Made by a program: the position numbers and the translations under genes. This document shows, piece by piece, positions 62,337 through 64,000 of a stretch of 64,000 bases of DNA. Source of the DNA: Photobacterium aphoticum (GTDB lineage: Bacteria > Pseudomonadota > Gammaproteobacteria > Enterobacterales > Vibrionaceae); contig NZ_LDOV01000010.1 in NCBI RefSeq assembly GCF_001029435.1, positions 593,097 to 657,096 of the forward strand, written 5' to 3'. The notes below the pieces were generated by a model. That model did no database searches, had not been told where the DNA came from, and saw only the letters and a program-made list of their open reading frames with translations. The stretch's first letter is position 1. Each line of letters starts with the position of its first letter.

Positions 62337-62725
62337 ATTCCTTGTATCACTCACTGTAATAACATTCCATTTCACTTCATTTAGTCTAAAGATTTTATGA
62401 TGACGGAAGATGGGAGAGTAGTCGTACAATGATGGCTGATACACAAATGCGACACAGGCTGCACAACGGTGAATCGATATACACAGCACTCACCTGTCAA
62501 CAACTGAAAGCAAAGTATCGAACAGCGAACCTTGATTCAAATTTTTACCGAGTGGCATTTAACATTTTTAGCGATATCTACTTTAAAATGAAGGTTATTG
62601 GAACTCACTTCACCCTTTGGTAAAAAATGCATCGGTTATTTTTTCTACATACCTTATGCCTATTGTTCTGATTTATTTCAGCATACAAAATAAAGATGAA
62701 TGTTGATTGCATAGGAATAACACCC
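62337..62725. other. divergent intergenic region before acyltransferase gene
   Basis: A 389-base AT-rich gap. A 64-codon frame at 62429-62623 has no ribosome site and unlikely composition, so I do not call it. No dyad, terminator or other site stands out. Confidence 0.45.
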
Positions 62726-63934
62726 ATGAAAAATGCGATACCGATACTCACACCGCTACGCGGCATTGCCGCCCTGTGCGTGGTCTTTTTCCACGCCAGA
62801 CTGATCCTGTTTCCCCAATGGATGACGCCCCTCCAAGACTATACCCACTTTATTGAAAACAGTTATTTGTGGGTTGATCTCTTCTTCATTTTGAGTGGTT
62901 TTGTGATGATGCAAGTGTATGCCAATGCATTTTCCCGAGACAAAGAGAACCCTGCTTCAAGCCCGCCTTCCCACGCATTATCCTGGGGGCAGTTCATGTG
63001 GTTGCGTTTCTCTCGCATCTACCCATTGTTTTTCATCACTTTAGTCGTATTAATCGTTTGGGAGAGCGTAAAATCTGCGAATGGTTTGGGCTTTTACGGT
63101 GGTGCGCTGTTTGAAAGCTGGGGCGTATCCGGTATTCCTGCTTTTAATGGGCCATTCAACCGGTTTGATGCGCTACTGCCTAACCTGTTTATGCTGCACG
63201 GTATCACCGAAACCGATTTAACATGGAACATTTCCTCGTGGTCACTGAGTGTCGAATGGCTCAGTTACATGGTGTTCCCTTTCCTTGTCCCCCTTTTGCT
63301 TCGCAAGAAACTCTCTTATCTTACCCCTCTGTTGTTTATTGCAGGCTTATGTGTGGTCAATGCTTCCAAAGGCACGTTAGATGCCACTGGCGGTGTGCTG
63401 GCTTTGTTGCGCGCGTTATCCAGTTTTGTGCTGGGTGCATGGCTGCAAACCGTGACACTGTCACCACGCCGTCAGCAGTTTTTCAACCATGACATCACAT
63501 TACTTGTCGTCATGATGCTCAGCCTTGGGCTACTGCATCTTCCAACATATTCCTATCACAACGTGATTGTGGTTACGTCATTTGCTTTACTGGTTTTTGT
63601 TGCCGCCCAACAAACAGAACGGAAAAGCCCAGTCTTCCTGCTACTGGATAATAAAATCACCCGCTTCTTAGGCGATATATCCTATTCGCTTTATTTGTGG
63701 CACGCCGTGTTGCTGTTGGCCGGGATTGAAATTGCTCATCACCTGATGCCGGAAACCGTTGCACGGTGGTACAGCCAAACCAGCTGGTTTACCGCAGGGA
63801 TCGGCGCACTGGTGTTTGCACTGGTGACCATCGGCCTTTCCGCTCTGAGCTATTTCTATTTTGAAAAGCCAGTGATGAAATGGTTACGCGCACGAATGAA
63901 AAAAGCACCCACATCTTCCTCTGCGACCGCCTGA
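62726..63934 (+). CDS. acyltransferase family 3 membrane protein (OafA/YrhL type)
   Basis: Inner-membrane O-acyltransferase of 402 residues with about ten membrane segments. LRGIAALCVVFFHARL near 12 carries the catalytic His, FFILSGFVM near 54, RFSRIYPLFF near 95 with the conserved Arg, and WSLSVEWLSYMVFP near 172 are typical. Relatives acetylate or succinylate sugars of LPS, capsule or glucans. AGGAATAACACCC precedes ATG 62726; the frame opens at 62696. No polysaccharide genes are adjacent. Confidence 0.88.
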   Translation: MKNAIPILTPLRGIAALCVVFFHARLILFPQWMTPLQDYTHFIENSYLWVDLFFILSGFVMMQVYANAFSRDKENPASSPPSHALSWGQFMWLRFSRIYPLFFITLVVLIVWESVKSANGLGFYGGALFESWGVSGIPAFNGPFNRFDALLPNLFMLHGITETDLTWNISSWSLSVEWLSYMVFPFLVPLLLRKKLSYLTPLLFIAGLCVVNASKGTLDATGGVLALLRALSSFVLGAWLQTVTLSPRRQQFFNHDITLLVVMMLSLGLLHLPTYSYHNVIVVTSFALLVFVAAQQTERKSPVFLLLDNKITRFLGDISYSLYLWHAVLLLAGIEIAHHLMPETVARWYSQTSWFTAGIGALVFALVTIGLSALSYFYFEKPVMKWLRARMKKAPTSSSATA

Positions 63935-63976
63935 CCGTGCTGGCAACCTAAGCGGAGCACAAAAAAGGAGGTCATC

Positions 63977-64000
63977 GCCTTAATGCCGATCAGTTAAGGC
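63977..64000. terminator. hairpin at window edge
   Basis: GCCTTAA / TTAAGGC with a ten-base loop at the very end. The following bases are outside the window, so a T-run cannot be checked. Confidence 0.4.

Noticed and set aside
62429..62623. 64-codon plus-strand frame in the spacer before the acyltransferase
   Set aside because: No ribosome site and no protein-like pattern.
61116..64000. Genomic island boundary or integrated element
   Set aside because: Only one gene is AT-rich; there is no integrase, tRNA, direct repeat or mobility gene.

Overview
The window looks like ordinary chromosome from a marine gammaproteobacterium, most likely a member of the Vibrionaceae. The genes pointing that way are a VC0807-type membrane protein, YibL, NhaD, a ChiA chitinase with PKD and CBM5/12 modules, NagA, YfaZ-like and YgiW-like proteins, and a cobU-cobC-cobQ group. 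By eye the base composition is close to 50% GC. That would suit Salinivibrio, Grimontia or Enterovibrio better than Vibrio proper, but the genus is a weak inference. I see no rRNA, tRNA, insertion sequence, prophage or CRISPR array. Many transcription units end in a clear hairpin terminator, which makes operon limits fairly easy to draw.

Layout. 0.1-8.8 kb: a GNAT acetyltransferase, a DnaQ-type exonuclease with a bacterial PH-domain protein, a carboxylesterase, a glycine-zipper lipoprotein, a RodA paralogue outside any mrdAB context, metY, a YfaZ-like outer membrane protein and a DJ-1/PfpI protein without its nucleophile. 8.8-16.5 kb: a DUF1840 protein, a rhomboid protease, lipoproteins, aroG with a TyrR-box candidate, and a four-gene polar amino acid ABC importer. 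16.5-20 kb: a second GNAT behind a hairpin-rich leader, and cobU-cobC-cobQ on the minus strand. 20-28.4 kb: a YgiW-like protein, two alpha/beta hydrolases, a MATE transporter, a MazG-like protein, yibL, an unlisted 56-residue zinc-ribbon gene with a CRP-type promoter, a glycerophosphodiester phosphodiesterase and an RhlE-like helicase.

28.4-38.9 kb: a PfkB kinase, a FabY-type ketoacyl synthase divergent from an AraC/DJ-1 regulator, an amino-acid-type chemoreceptor, a short-passenger autotransporter, small unknown proteins and ppiB. 38.9-50.4 kb: the chitinase, a PpiC variant with an insertion, the VC0807-family protein, an isochorismatase-fold hydrolase, an orphan DmsC-like protein, an EmrB-type exporter, nagA with a NagC-like operator, and threonine aldolase. 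50.4-64 kb: an outer membrane protein, nhaD, an ATPase-only dipeptide-type ABC cassette fused into an operon with an unknown protein, a PBP5/6-type carboxypeptidase, SgrR, an IclR regulator with a short-chain dehydrogenase, an AT-rich unknown membrane protein and an acyltransferase.

Functional links. Chitinase and NagA belong to the same chitin/GlcNAc catabolism. RodA and the D,D-carboxypeptidase both act on peptidoglycan. The amino acid importer and the dCache chemoreceptor could respond to the same nutrients. NhaD suits a saline habitat. The least explained parts are the small CRP-linked zinc ribbon (25.6-25.9 kb), the permease-less ATPase pair with its 168-residue partner (52.3-54.6 kb), the structured leader at 17.07-17.24 kb and the AT-rich membrane protein at 61.1-62.3 kb.
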